Notes: generated by a model not told the origin, from the sequence alone. Positions 1-8,719 are shown, numbered from the stretch's first letter. The stretch is DNA of 64,000 bases from Rhodospirillaceae bacterium (GCA_019694335.1 JAIBCD010000002.1:30383-94382), one strand, 5' to 3'. Made by a program: numbers and translations.

Positions 1-484
1 CATAGGAAATCGCCGGCGCGAGCAGCTCGGCGAAACCCTTGGTGCCGAAACGCTGGCGAAGCTGGTCCCAGCCTTCCACCGCGCCCGGTACGGTGACCGA
101 GAAAATGCCGTTCTGCGGCATGCTCTTGTTGCCCTTGGCGAGCAGGTAATCGGCGGTCAGGCCCGTGGGCGCCCAGCCTGAGGCGTTGAGGCCGTAAAGC
201 GTCTTGGTCTTGGCGTCGTAGACGATGGCGAACAGGTCTCCCCCGATGCCGTCGTTCATCGGCGCGACCAGGCCCATCATGGCGTTGGTGGCGATGGCCG
301 CGTCGATGGCGTTACCGCCCTGTTCGAGGATACGCGCGCCGACCTGCGAGGCCAGCACGCTCTCGCTCGCGACGATGCCGCTCTGGGACATGACCATGGA
401 GCGCGATTGCGACCGGTCCTGGGCGCCGGCACCTGTGGCCGTCAAAGCCAGAATGGCGCCGATGGCGATGGCTTTTTTCGACAT
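1..484 (-). CDS. ggt: Gamma-glutamyltransferase, N-terminal part (runs off the window)
   Basis: Gamma-glutamyl transpeptidases are periplasmic or secreted Ntn-hydrolases that cleave and transfer the gamma-glutamyl group of glutathione and related compounds. Translating the minus strand from the ATG at 484 gives a signal peptide (MSKKAIAIGAILALTATGAGA) followed by the family's N-terminal block, with SGIVASESVLASQVG, then GNAIDAAIATNAMMGLVAP and GIGGDLF, and later SVTVPGAVEGWDQL. About 161 residues are present. The autoprocessing Thr and the small subunit lie outside the window, so activity cannot be judged. A GGGGG tract about 8 nt upstream can serve as the ribosome binding site. It is transcribed away from the TonB-dependent receptor's 3' end. 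Confidence 0.9.
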   Translation of the reverse strand, partial: MSKKAIAIGAILALTATGAGAQDRSQSRSMVMSQSGIVASESVLASQVGARILEQGGNAIDAAIATNAMMGLVAPMNDGIGGDLFAIVYDAKTKTLYGLNASGWAPTGLTADYLLAKGNKSMPQNGIFSVTVPGAVEGWDQLRQRFGTKGFAELLAPAISY

Positions 485-836
485 GTTGCTGCCCCCAAAT
501 TGCATACGGACCTTCTGGCGCGCGCCGTCCCCCGGGCGTGCAGAAGGATATGGTAGCAACATCCGCCACTGAGCCCCCTGAAAATTTCGGGCAAGCGCAC
601 CCTACGCGCAGGAGCCGCAGCCGCCGATATCCGGCTCGACTGGGGATTGATGGCCCCGTCCTGGGATCCGGACTATTCCTTCCATATCCTCAAAGCTCCC
701 AAGGCTTTCGGGGTGGGCAGCACCAATGCATCCGGCCAGAACAATCGCGTCCACCGCTCTCGCGGCCGCGATGCCGTACGCCACGATCCGGCTATGGAAA
801 CAGCGATGACGAGATCGGGGGCCATTGCCGGACCAA
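485..836. other. Intergenic region, no gene seen
   Basis: About 350 bases between the start of ggt and the terminator of the TonB receptor gene. It must hold the ggt promoter. Short open frames here have no recognisable protein signature, and I see no RNA gene. Confidence 0.5.
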
Positions 837-870
837 ACAAAAGGAGGAACCCACGGGTTCCTCCTTTTGT
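837..870. terminator. Rho-independent terminator, bidirectional in form
   Basis: A perfect 16-bp inverted repeat (837-852 and 855-870) with almost no loop; its arms start ACAAAAGGAGG and end CCTCCTTTTGT. It lies 21 bases beyond the stop codon of the TonB-dependent receptor gene on the minus strand and has T-rich arms in both directions. Confidence 0.85.
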
Positions 871-891
871 CGTGTATGCCGTGAGTGCCGC

Positions 892-3834
892 CTACATCTT
901 GAAGCGGACACCCAGGCGGAACACGCGGCCGAGCGAGTCGTAGGTTTCGCGGGCCGTGTTGATGGTCAGGAACGACGAGCCGCCAGGGCCCTGCGCCACC
1001 GTCACCGGATCCGCGTTCATGAGGTTGCGGATGTTCAGGAACACGTCGGCGTCGTAGCCGTTGTCGGCGAGGTGCGCGACCTTGTAGCTGAGCGCCAGGT
1101 CGAAATAGGTCGCCCCATCCAGATGGTTGTCGTCCTGAGTGGGATTGGTCGTGGTCGAGACCGGGCAACCGCTGGTGCACTGGATGTACGAGGTGTTGTA
1201 CACGCCAGCGCTGACGCCGCGCATGGTGAGAGACGCGGTGATCGGATCGTTCGACCAGTTGATGTCGCCGACAAAGCGCCAGTGCGGCGGGCCGCCCGCC
1301 GAGTTGGTGCCAACGGTGTCGGTCGGCGGATTGATGCCGTTGTTCTGGTAGCGCTTCAGGTAGTGGGTGGCGAGGAAGCGCAAGGTCATGTTGCCGGCCC
1401 AGTCGCTGTTGATGCTGTCGAGCGCCGTGCGGTAGCTGGCCTCGATGTCATAACCACGATTGTTCTCGGTCACCAGGTTGAAGGGCGCGATGCGGATCTG
1501 GGTGATCACGTTCACGCCGTTCTGCACGCCGCGGATGATCGAGGGGCAGTACGCCTGGTTGCCCTGATAGCAGAAATCGACGATCTGCTGGGCCGATACG
1601 CTGCCGATCGCGTCGGTGATTTCGATGTTGTAGTAGTCGAACGATGCGTTGAAGCCGGGGAAGAACTGCGGCGTCAGCACGACGCCGAGACCCGTGGTGT
1701 CGGCGATTTCCGGCTTCAAGGCCGCGTTACCGACCGCGGCGCCCTGATACTGGGTGTTCAGGTTGTTGTTGAAGCGGTCGAACACGGTATTGGTGTTGGC
1801 GGTACCGGCGGCGAACAGTTCCGACAGGTTCGGCGCGCGGATGTCGCGCGACCGCGTGCCGCGGAAGCGGATGTCGTCGATCAGCGTCCAGGTGGCCCCC
1901 ACCTTCCATGTGGTGACATAGCCCGAGGTCGAATAGCTGGTGGCGCGGAGCGCCGCGTTCAGGTCGAAGCTGCGCGCCCAGACCGCGTCCTTGGCGAGCG
2001 GGATGACGGTTTCGACGAATCCTTCGGTCACCGTGTAGCGGCCGAAGTTGGGCAGGAAGTTGCCGAACTGCCAGTTGTTGCGCAGGGAGTCCGGGTCGGA
2101 GACGCCGAACACCTTCTCGAGGCGGCTTTCAACACCGGTCGCGACCGAGACCGGACCAGCCCAGGTGGAGAACGGCTCGCCGGTGATCGACACCGCGTAG
2201 ACGTCTTCCTCGAAGTGCTGAACGCGCGAGGCCTGCCCCGGCTTGCTCATCGGGTTTCCGCTGGTGCCGCCCTGGATGTAGTTGAGCGCGGCCTGCGAAT
2301 TCACGTCGATGCCGAGCAGGTTCCACGGCACGCAACCGCTGTTCGGGTTGGTGAGCGTGACGCGGCAAACGATCAGGCCCTGCGCATTGCGCACGGAATC
2401 GATCGCGCTCGAGTACTTGTCGCGCTGGGCGACACCGGTGGTGTGTTCGGACGAGTGTGTTACGCCCTTCTGGAAGTAGAAGCTCCAGCTCCAGGCGGTG
2501 TCGAGCGCGTCGAACTTGCCGTCGGCGCCGGCGACGAAGCGCCGGGTGGTGCGGTTGTTGAGAGTACCGAACACGCCGAGGTCGTGGTTCATGGTGCCGA
2601 TCAGGATCGACGTCAGCTTGTTGGCGGCGATCTGCGACGCCACCGACGCCGGGAAGAAGGCGTTGTCGGGCTTCAGCGAGATGTTGGCGATGTTGTAGGT
2701 GTAGTTGTCGACCGAATAGACGGACGCGTAGTTCCAGGAATACTGGAGGTAGACGTTGATATTGTCGGTCACGTCGAACGCCGCGCGCGTGAACATCCCC
2801 TGCCGGGTGGTCGGGCTGTCCAGCGACTGGTTCGGGGACATGATGGTCGACTTCCAGTCGCCGCCCACGTTCCAGATGCTGGGCGAGACCAGTTCGCCGT
2901 AATTGTATTGCGCCGGCACGCCGCCCGGGCCGAAGTAGATGCCCTTGAGCGGACCGGAGGTGATGATGCTGCCGGGGGTGGCCTGCGCGATACCGACGTG
3001 GCTGCGCACCAACTGCTGCGGCACCGAGGTGCTCTGGCCGGCGCCGGTCCCGTAAGCCGGGTTCAGGATGATGTTGGATCCATTGTTGATCCAGCTGCGA
3101 TTGTAGCCGTTCAGGATGCCGTCCGTGCGTACCGCCTCGGCCGAGAACAGCACGTGGCCGCGATCGGCGGCGAACGGAACGCCCGCCGTCAGGCTGACCT
3201 TCCAGTTGCGATCGTCGCCGTAGGTGGTGACGCCGCCGGAAAGTTCGCCTTTGATGCCGGTGAATTTCTTGTCGAGCACGAAGTTCACCACGCCCGAGAG
3301 CGCGTCGGAGCCGTAGGCGGCCGAGGCGCCGCCGGTGACGATGTCGACGCGGCTGATCAGGGTCTGCGGGATGTTGTTGACGTCGACCGAACCGGTGACC
3401 GTCGAGGGCGCATTGCGCTGGCCGTCGAGCAGGACCAGCGTGCGGTTCACACCGATGTTGCGCAGATTGATGGTGTTGATGCCGGCGGTGCCTGCGCTGA
3501 CGGTCTGCTGCGAGGTCTGCGGCGTGTTGGAACCGGCCATCGACGGCAGTGTGTTCACGAAGTCGGCGATGTTCGGCGTGGCGGCGTTCTGGATCTGCTC
3601 GACGCCGACGACGGTCAGCGGTGTCGGCGCTTCATAGCCGTCGCGCACGACGCGGGTACCGGTGACGACGATTTCCTCGACCGGCGCGGTCTGCGCGGTT
3701 TGCGGCGCGGGAGTCTGGGCGAAAGCTTGCCCCCCGAGCGAGAGGAGCAGCGCGGTGGCGCTGGCGCCTGCCAGGGCCTGCTGTTTGACGACCGAAGCTG
3801 ACGAACGGCGCGCAGACGTTCCAAAATGAATCAT
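892..3834 (-). CDS. TonB-dependent outer membrane receptor
   Basis: A 980-residue TonB-dependent receptor, which takes up a scarce substrate across the outer membrane using energy from TonB-ExbBD. The ATG at 3834 follows a GGGGG tract and gives an N-terminus with a long signal peptide ending in GGQAFAQ. EEIVVTGTRV (about residue 55) then leads into the plug domain, with LVLLDGQR and VDIVTGGASAAYGSDALSGVVNF. The rest is a beta-barrel rich in aromatic strands, ending FRLGVRFKM. Frames extending further upstream lack a signal peptide at the right place. The style (long plug, Asn/Thr-rich barrel) matches receptors for carbohydrates or peptides in Caulobacter- and sphingomonad-like bacteria, but the substrate cannot be inferred. 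A strong terminator follows. Confidence 0.93.
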   Translation of the reverse strand: MIHFGTSARRSSASVVKQQALAGASATALLLSLGGQAFAQTPAPQTAQTAPVEEIVVTGTRVVRDGYEAPTPLTVVGVEQIQNAATPNIADFVNTLPSMAGSNTPQTSQQTVSAGTAGINTINLRNIGVNRTLVLLDGQRNAPSTVTGSVDVNNIPQTLISRVDIVTGGASAAYGSDALSGVVNFVLDKKFTGIKGELSGGVTTYGDDRNWKVSLTAGVPFAADRGHVLFSAEAVRTDGILNGYNRSWINNGSNIILNPAYGTGAGQSTSVPQQLVRSHVGIAQATPGSIITSGPLKGIYFGPGGVPAQYNYGELVSPSIWNVGGDWKSTIMSPNQSLDSPTTRQGMFTRAAFDVTDNINVYLQYSWNYASVYSVDNYTYNIANISLKPDNAFFPASVASQIAANKLTSILIGTMNHDLGVFGTLNNRTTRRFVAGADGKFDALDTAWSWSFYFQKGVTHSSEHTTGVAQRDKYSSAIDSVRNAQGLIVCRVTLTNPNSGCVPWNLLGIDVNSQAALNYIQGGTSGNPMSKPGQASRVQHFEEDVYAVSITGEPFSTWAGPVSVATGVESRLEKVFGVSDPDSLRNNWQFGNFLPNFGRYTVTEGFVETVIPLAKDAVWARSFDLNAALRATSYSTSGYVTTWKVGATWTLIDDIRFRGTRSRDIRAPNLSELFAAGTANTNTVFDRFNNNLNTQYQGAAVGNAALKPEIADTTGLGVVLTPQFFPGFNASFDYYNIEITDAIGSVSAQQIVDFCYQGNQAYCPSIIRGVQNGVNVITQIRIAPFNLVTENNRGYDIEASYRTALDSINSDWAGNMTLRFLATHYLKRYQNNGINPPTDTVGTNSAGGPPHWRFVGDINWSNDPITASLTMRGVSAGVYNTSYIQCTSGCPVSTTTNPTQDDNHLDGATYFDLALSYKVAHLADNGYDADVFLNIRNLMNADPVTVAQGPGGSSFLTINTARETYDSLGRVFRLGVRFKM

Positions 3835-4084
3835 AGAAACCCCCAGAATTGATGGACCTTGATGGGCCCCCCCACCGGCTGTCGTGCGTGTACGGGCGTG
3901 CCCGCACAAGCTTTTCCGAAGCCTTCAATTCATTTTGCTATGCAAAAATCGGTTGTTCAATCAACGAACGGCGTCGGGCGCGCAACCAACGGTCAGGTTG
4001 TCCTTATGGCCACAGTTGTCGGAGAAGTCCGCGCGCAGATGGTGGGAATTTGACCAATTAGCAACCTAGGATTGTTATGACGCG

Positions 4085-4574
4085 TTAGGGATACAGCAAG
4101 TACTTGAGCCGCTTGGCCTTGAGGGTCTCCGGGTCCGCCTGCCATCCGGCCGCGGCCGCGCGTGGATCGCCGCCTTGATCTGGTCGGATACCGGTTTGCT
4201 GAGCGGCGGCCGCGCGATGCCGTCGACCTGGAACGTGGTGGGATGCAGCTCCCACTAAAGCCGGCCCCCCCCCAGCGCGGGCTCACCCAAGACATTGCGG
4301 CCGGTGAGGGTGCTCCACGCCCGCGACGCGTTCACCGCTGAATTTGTGCTGGGCGTCGCCGGCCGGGATACGGGCCACCGGCATAGACTTCGTACCCGCG
4401 GATGGCGTTGGGGTTGATGAGCACACCAACGCGCAGCTTGCCGCCGTGTTTCGCGGCCAGATCCCTCAGCGTCGCGAAATTTCCGTCCTGCAAGCGATCG
4501 ATCCCGATCCGGACCGCCGCCATAACCGGAGACGCGATCAGCAGCAGAGCCGCGAGGAGAGGCAGAAACCTCAT
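4085..4574 (-). pseudogene. Remnant of a DUF1343 (NamZ-like) gene
   Basis: The ATG at 4574 opens a signal peptide (MRFLPLLAALLLIASPVMAA) followed by VRIGIDRLQDGNFATLR and GKLRVGVLINPNAIRG. This resembles the start of DUF1343 proteins (exo-beta-N-acetylmuramidase NamZ family), where a G-x-D-x-L block and a VGLxTNxT-like strand occur. The reading then breaks. A second frame has HKFSGERVAGV, like the family's K-x-x-G-x-x-x-x-GV block. A third frame ends WQADPETLKAKRLKYLLYP before a TAA at 4085-4087, like the family's C-terminal W...DPxxFxxxRxxYLLY. The central roughly 250 residues are missing. I read this as a gene with a large internal deletion and frameshifts. The family assignment rests on remembered motifs only. 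Confidence 0.5.
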
Positions 4575-4638
4575 GCGTGTTCTCTGCGCACCGTCGCCAA
4601 TGTATCCTCCCCTCACCGCTTCACCATGGGGGGATCGT

Positions 4639-5133
4639 ATGCGTTTCATCGTTGTCGCCGCGGCTCTGGCGCTGTCCGCCGCCGCGCAGGCTCAGGACGT
4701 CGAGCGTCTGACCGGCGCGGCCGCCGCGCCGATTGCCACCGCGGTCACCGTGCCGCCCGGCTACACCACTTACTATATCAGCGGCGCCACCGCGGCGGCG
4801 GCCAACACCAATGCCCCCGCCGGCAGCTATGAGCGTTTCGGCGACATCACCACCCAGACCCGCTCGGTGCTCGACAACCTCAAGGGCACACTCACCAAGC
4901 TGGGGCTCACCTTCGGCGACGTGGTGCAGGCCCATGTCTTCATGACGCCCGACCCCAGCAAGAACGGCGAGATCGACTTCGCCGCCATGAACAAGGTCTG
5001 GTCGACCGAATTCGGCACGCCCACGCAGCCCAACAAGCCCGCGCGCGCGACCGTAAAGGTGGCGGGCCTCGCGAGCCCAGGCCTGTTGGTGGAGATCGAG
5101 TTCACCGCCGTCAAAAAGATCGCCGCGAAGTAG
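4639..5133 (+). CDS. RidA/YjgF-family protein with signal peptide
   Basis: A 164-residue member of the RidA (YjgF/YER057c/UK114) family, whose cytosolic members deaminate reactive enamines and imines from PLP enzymes. The ATG at 4639 follows a G-rich Shine-Dalgarno (GGGGGG, about 6 nt upstream) and starts a clear signal peptide ending AAAQAQ, so this copy should act in the periplasm. The RidA core follows: a DITTQTRSVLDNLKGTL helix, VVQAHVFM, and the C-terminal RATVKVAGLASPGLLVEIE strand, which keeps the conserved Arg. The N-terminal part has an Ala-rich insertion (TAAAANTNAPAGSYERFGD). It is followed after 7 nt by the DUF4337 gene, probably in one operon. Confidence 0.85.
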   Translation: MRFIVVAAALALSAAAQAQDVERLTGAAAAPIATAVTVPPGYTTYYISGATAAAANTNAPAGSYERFGDITTQTRSVLDNLKGTLTKLGLTFGDVVQAHVFMTPDPSKNGEIDFAAMNKVWSTEFGTPTQPNKPARATVKVAGLASPGLLVEIEFTAVKKIAAK

Positions 5134-5140
5134 GCCCGAG

Positions 5141-5692
5141 ATGTCCGAGACCCCCGACGCCCACGAACACCTGGAGCATGCCGAACACGCGGCCCATGCC
5201 GCGGCGGAACTCGGCCTCGCCATTCCACTGTCGATCACCGTCATGGCGGTGATCGCGGCGGTGTTCGGCAGCCTTGAGACCACCGCCGCCTCCACGGCGA
5301 TGCTCGCGCGCTCCAACGCCGCCGTGCGGCAGGGCGAGGCGTCGGATCTGTGGGGCTTTTTCCAAGCCCGCAGCATCAAGAAGAATATGTACGAGCTGGC
5401 GGCGGGCGCGGCGGCGCCGGACAAGGCCGCCGACCTGGCCGCCAAGGCCGCGGCCTACGCCAAGGAAGAAGACGACATCCAGGCCCAGGCCCGCGCCAAG
5501 GAAGAGACCGTCCGCAAGCAGGAGGAGGCCAGCGCGGAGGCCATGGAGCGCCACCACCGCTTCGCCATCGCCACCAATATCATCCACCTCGCCATCGCGG
5601 TGGCGTCGGTATCGATCCTGGTAAAGCGGCGTTGGCTGTGGTTCGGCGCGTTGGGCATCGCCGCCGTGGGCGTGGTCGCGGCCGTCGTTTAG
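5141..5692 (+). CDS. DUF4337-family membrane protein
   Basis: A 183-residue protein with a His/Glu/Ala-rich cytoplasmic N-terminus (DAHEHLEHAEHAAHAAAE), one membrane helix at about residues 28-48, a long charged, probably coiled-coil middle (KAAAYAKEEDDIQAQARAKE), and two further membrane helices near the C-terminus (IIHLAIAVASVSIL and WLWFGALGIAAVGVVAAVV). This layout matches the DUF4337 family, which has no established function. The gene sits 7 nt behind the RidA gene, so the two are probably cotranscribed. Nothing in the sequence points to a catalytic role; a membrane scaffold is possible. Confidence 0.75.
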   Translation: MSETPDAHEHLEHAEHAAHAAAELGLAIPLSITVMAVIAAVFGSLETTAASTAMLARSNAAVRQGEASDLWGFFQARSIKKNMYELAAGAAAPDKAADLAAKAAAYAKEEDDIQAQARAKEETVRKQEEASAEAMERHHRFAIATNIIHLAIAVASVSILVKRRWLWFGALGIAAVGVVAAVV

Positions 5693-5950
5693 CCGGTCAG
5701 GCCGGAGAACACCGCCGTGTATAAACGGCGCGGTGACGGCGATGTTGAGAGCCAGCACGGCGATCACAAAAATCAACCGAATGAGCCGGCGGTGCTTGGC
5801 TTTCCCCTGCGAGGTGCGCGGGGGTCATACGGGCCGGTTCGGCAACGGTGGTTTTCGAGATGCCTCATTTTGTGCCTACTCCGGTTTTGCTACGATTTCC
5901 GGGGACTTTTGGGGTTCCCAAGGAACGGGGTCCTGCGCCTTGCGGTATGG

Positions 5951-6281
5951 ATGTTCGCCCTGGCGGTCCTGCCCGCGATTGCGGCGGAAAAAAACAACGA
6001 GAGCTATATCGCCTTCGCCAACAATGGCGGCATCCAGGGCTGGCGCGCGCGACGACAAGGGCCTCTATGTCCAGGGCACCGACCGCCAGCGGTACTATGC
6101 GACCCTGTTTTCCTCCTGCTTCGGCCTGGCCACCAGTCACAGCGTCGCGTTCATCACCGGCCCCGGCGGCAGCTTCGACAAGTTCAGCTCCATCGCCGTG
6201 GAGAACAGCCGCTGCCCGGTGACGTCGCTGGTGAAAAGCGACCCGCCTCCTGAAAAGGAGCGGACGGCCAAGGAGAAATAA
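5951..6281 (+). pseudogene. DUF6491-family secreted protein, frameshifted
   Basis: The first frame (from the ATG at 5951) has a signal peptide, MFALAVLPAIAAEK, and then ESYIAFANNGGIQGWRA. The family-like continuation DDKGLYVQGTDRQRYYATL, with FGLATSHSVAFITGPGGSFD and CPVTSLVKSDPP, lies in another frame and ends at 6281. The switch is in a CGCGCGCG run at about 6043-6051, where removing one base restores a continuous protein of about 109 residues matching DUF6491 small periplasmic proteins. Either the gene is broken or the sequence has a homopolymer-type error here. An upstream non-ATG start is possible because hydrophobic residues precede 5951 in the same frame. It converges on the DUF4169 gene. 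Confidence 0.65.
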
Positions 6282-6458
6282 TCAGTCGTCGAGTTTGGAC
6301 TGATCCAGGGCCCGCGTTCTCCGCGCTTCGTCCTGGTCCGATTGCTGCTTCTCGGCCTTGGTGCGCCCGAACTTGGCGCGGTTAGCCTCGGCGGCGCGGT
6401 CTTTGTCCGCGCGCGCCTTCTGTTTGCGGGCCTGCCGCAGATTTATCACTTCACCCAT
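6282..6458 (-). CDS. DUF4169-family small basic protein
   Basis: A 58-residue protein, MGEVINLRQARKQKARADK followed by AAEANRAKFGRTKAEKQQS and a short acidic tail. This is the characteristic sequence of the DUF4169 family, found almost only in alphaproteobacteria. It is highly charged, probably helical, and of unknown function. The ATG at 6458 is the only sensible start. Its stop codon abuts the stop of the frameshifted DUF6491 gene on the other strand. Confidence 0.85.
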   Translation of the reverse strand: MGEVINLRQARKQKARADKDRAAEANRAKFGRTKAEKQQSDQDEARRTRALDQSKLDD

Positions 6459-6560
6459 GGCGCAGCCTGAATCCGCGCGCCGGCGGCGTCAAGGCGGAAG
6501 CGCCGGGCCTGTACGGTGTCCCCGCGACCGGTTACCCTTTTGACGGGGGGCTTGGGGTAC

Positions 6561-7850
6561 ATGCGCCTTTTCCGGCAACTCTACATGCAGGTCCTGCTCG
6601 GGATCATGCTGGCGGTGGCGCTTGGCCTCGCCGCGCCGCAGGCCGCGCTCGCCATGAAGCCCCTGGGCGATGCCTTCATCGCGCTGCTGCGCATGATGCT
6701 GGCGCCGATCATCTTCTGCGCCATCGTGCTCGGACTCACGCATGTCGCCGACATGCGCCAGCTCGGCCGCCTGGCGGTGAAGGCGCTGATCTATTTCGAG
6801 GTGGCGACCACTCTGGCGATGATGCTCGGGTTCGTCTCGGTCAACCTGTTCCGGCCGGGCGACGGCCTGCATGCGAGCGGCCTCGAAGTCAGCGAAAGCG
6901 TGGCGCGCGCGACATCGAGCGCCACGCAATTCACCGCCGTGCGGTTCTTCCTGAGCATCATCCCGAACACCCTGGTGGACGCCTTCGCCCGCGGGGAGAT
7001 CCTGCAAGTGCTGTTCATCTCCGTGCTCGTCGGGATGGCCTTGAGCATCGGCGGCGTGCGCAGGGACTCGGTGGTCTTGCGCGCCATCGCCGAAGGCCAG
7101 GACATCCTGTTCAAGATCCTGGGCTTCCTCATGCGCCTGGCCCCGCTCGGCGCGTTCGGTGCCATGGCGGCCGCGATCGGCGCGTTCGGCGCCGTAACGC
7201 TGGTCTATCTCGCCAAGCTGGTGCTGCTCGCCTGGCTGACCTCGATCTTTTTCGTGGTCGTCGCCATGGGCGGCATGGCGACGCTGTGTGGTCTGTCGAT
7301 CTTCCGGATCATCGACCTGATCCGCGACGAACTGCTGCTGGTCCTGGGCACCGCGTCCGGCGAAGTGGTGCTGCCGCGCATGATGCGGAAACTGGAACAG
7401 GCTGGTTGCGACCAATCGGTGGTCGGTTTCGTGCTGCCCGCGGGCTACAGCTTCAATCTGGACGGAACCTCGATCTACATGGCGGTCTGCGCCGGATTCA
7501 TCGCCCAGGCCACCGACACGCCGTTCCCGCTCGGCGAGCAGTTGGCGATGATGGGCGTGATGCTGCTGACATCCAAGGGCGGCTCGACGGTCGCGGGCGG
7601 TGCCTTCGTCAAGCTGGCCGCTACGCTGCAGACCGTGCGCACCGTGCCGCTTGGCGGCTTGAATCTTATTTTCGGCGTCGACCGCTTGCTGGCCACGGCG
7701 CTGGCACTCACCAACCTGATTGGCAACGCGCTGGCGGTGATCGTGGTCGCCAGGTGGGAGGGCGCCTTCTCCCGCGCCCAATTCGACCTCTATCTCAAGC
7801 AGCAGGCGGCCGGGCTGATCGACGCCTCGGGCGCGGAAAGAACCGTGTGA
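6561..7850 (+). CDS. Dicarboxylate/amino acid:cation symporter (DctA/GltP family)
   Basis: A 429-residue inner-membrane transporter of the dicarboxylate/amino acid:cation symporter family, which takes up C4-dicarboxylates or acidic amino acids with protons or sodium. The ATG at 6561 follows GGGGGG and GGGG tracts and begins MRLFRQLYMQVLLGI, typical of the family. It has about eight hydrophobic segments, the helical-hairpin region with LGTASGEVVLPRMM, and the signature GYSFNLDGTSIYM at about residues 295-307, with TSKGGSTVAGGAF as the second hairpin. The C-terminus is short and hydrophilic. The downstream gene overlaps by 4 nt, so the two are translationally coupled. Substrate cannot be decided from motifs alone. 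Confidence 0.9.
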   Translation: MRLFRQLYMQVLLGIMLAVALGLAAPQAALAMKPLGDAFIALLRMMLAPIIFCAIVLGLTHVADMRQLGRLAVKALIYFEVATTLAMMLGFVSVNLFRPGDGLHASGLEVSESVARATSSATQFTAVRFFLSIIPNTLVDAFARGEILQVLFISVLVGMALSIGGVRRDSVVLRAIAEGQDILFKILGFLMRLAPLGAFGAMAAAIGAFGAVTLVYLAKLVLLAWLTSIFFVVVAMGGMATLCGLSIFRIIDLIRDELLLVLGTASGEVVLPRMMRKLEQAGCDQSVVGFVLPAGYSFNLDGTSIYMAVCAGFIAQATDTPFPLGEQLAMMGVMLLTSKGGSTVAGGAFVKLAATLQTVRTVPLGGLNLIFGVDRLLATALALTNLIGNALAVIVVARWEGAFSRAQFDLYLKQQAAGLIDASGAERTV

Positions 7851-8359
7851 GCACCCGCGTTTCCCCAGCACCACCCGCCCAGGACGCCGAGGGTCAGGCC
7901 CTGGAGGAGCGCATTCGCGCCGCGCGCGGCGAGATCAATCCGCTCTACGCGGCGCTGCTCAACAGCCCGGCGGTGGCGCATGGCTGGGAACAGATGCTGA
8001 CCGCCATCCGCCAAAAAACCGCGCTCCCGGCGCATTTGCGTGAACTGGTGATCTTAAGGATCGCGATCCTCAACCAGGCCGCCTACGAGTTCGCCAGCCA
8101 TCTGCCCTATGCCAAGGCCGCGGGTGTTTCCGAATCCAAGCTGGCCGCCGTGCGCGCGGGAGATTTGGCGGTTTTCGACCAGCAAGAGCGTCTGGTGCTG
8201 GAATACGCCGAAGCCATGACCCGCGACATTCAGGTGTCCGACGCCCTGTTCGCGCGCGTCGCCGCCGCGTTCGGGCCCAAGGACCGGGTCGAACTCACCG
8301 CCACGGTCGCCGCCTACAACATGGTTTCGCGTTTCCTCGTGGCGCTGGACATTCACTGA
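7847..8359 (+). CDS. Carboxymuconolactone decarboxylase-family protein
   Basis: A 170-residue protein of the carboxymuconolactone decarboxylase/AhpD-like superfamily. The GTG at 7847 overlaps the stop of the symporter gene (GTGA), a classic coupling arrangement. The core has LPAHLRELVILRIAILNQAA followed by YEFASHLPYAKAAGVS, which is the family's helix with the Y-E-x-x-x-H motif. It lacks the CxxC pair of true AhpD peroxidases, so it resembles the lactone decarboxylase branch. Later residues (RVELTATVAAYNMVSRFL) form the typical C-terminal helix. Its metabolic substrate is unknown; the coupling hints that it acts on something brought in by the symporter, but that is inference. Confidence 0.85.
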   Translation: MSTRVSPAPPAQDAEGQALEERIRAARGEINPLYAALLNSPAVAHGWEQMLTAIRQKTALPAHLRELVILRIAILNQAAYEFASHLPYAKAAGVSESKLAAVRAGDLAVFDQQERLVLEYAEAMTRDIQVSDALFARVAAAFGPKDRVELTATVAAYNMVSRFLVALDIH

Positions 8360-8392
8360 GAAGCTCAAAAGCAAAGGGGGCCAAAAAGCAAA

Positions 8393-8420
8393 GGGGGTCT
8401 GTCCCAGCGGACAAACCCCC
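8393..8420. terminator. Hairpin between convergent genes, probable terminator
   Basis: A stem with arms GGGGGTCTGTCC (8393-8404) and GGACAAACCCCC (8409-8420) around a 4-base loop, with one internal mismatch region. It lies between the convergent carboxymuconolactone-decarboxylase-family gene and the histone-like gene. No long T tract follows, so termination is inferred from position. Confidence 0.45.
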
Positions 8421-8446
8421 CGATTACCCCCGGAAATCGGGGATCT

Positions 8447-8719
8447 CTAGAAGCCCGGAACTTCGACCTTCTTGGCGGCATCGAGGGCGCCCTGGGCGGC
8501 CTGCTCGACGGCGGCGACGGCCTTCTGCACGGTCTTCTTGGCCTTGCGCACGACGCGCTTGGCGGTGGCCTTCATCGAGCTCTTCTTGGCGGCGGCCTTC
8601 TTTTTGACGGCCTTCTTCACGGCTTTCGCCTTTGCCTTGCCGCGGCGCACGGCCTTCTTCACGGCTTTCTTCGCCGCTTTTTTCACGCTTTTCTTTTTCG
8701 CCTTCTTCTTAGCAGCCAT
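8447..8719 (-). CDS. Histone H1-like Lys/Ala-rich protein
   Basis: A 90-residue protein that is nearly all Lys, Ala, Val and Arg in the first two thirds (MAAKKKAKKKSVKKAAKKAV, later KKKAAAKKSSMKATAKRVVR), with a less basic C-terminal helix ending ALDAAKKVEVPGF. This matches bacterial histone H1/Hc1-like proteins, which bind DNA through their basic repeats and compact the nucleoid. The start at 8719 is chosen because AGGAGG lies about 9 nt upstream; an upstream in-frame ATG would add a non-basic leader. Low-complexity composition makes family assignment loose, but a nucleic-acid-binding role is the natural reading. Confidence 0.8.
   Translation of the reverse strand: MAAKKKAKKKSVKKAAKKAVKKAVRRGKAKAKAVKKAVKKKAAAKKSSMKATAKRVVRKAKKTVQKAVAAVEQAAQGALDAAKKVEVPGF

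Noticed and set aside
538..3801. 1087-codon open frame on the plus strand
   Set aside because: Exactly antisense to the TonB-dependent receptor; Arg/Val/Gly/Asp-rich composition without domains, typical of GC-rich shadows.
3849..4061. Small plus-strand frames upstream of the TonB receptor
   Set aside because: Three overlapping short frames with no ribosome binding site and no protein-like pattern; the stretch is better read as the receptor's promoter region.
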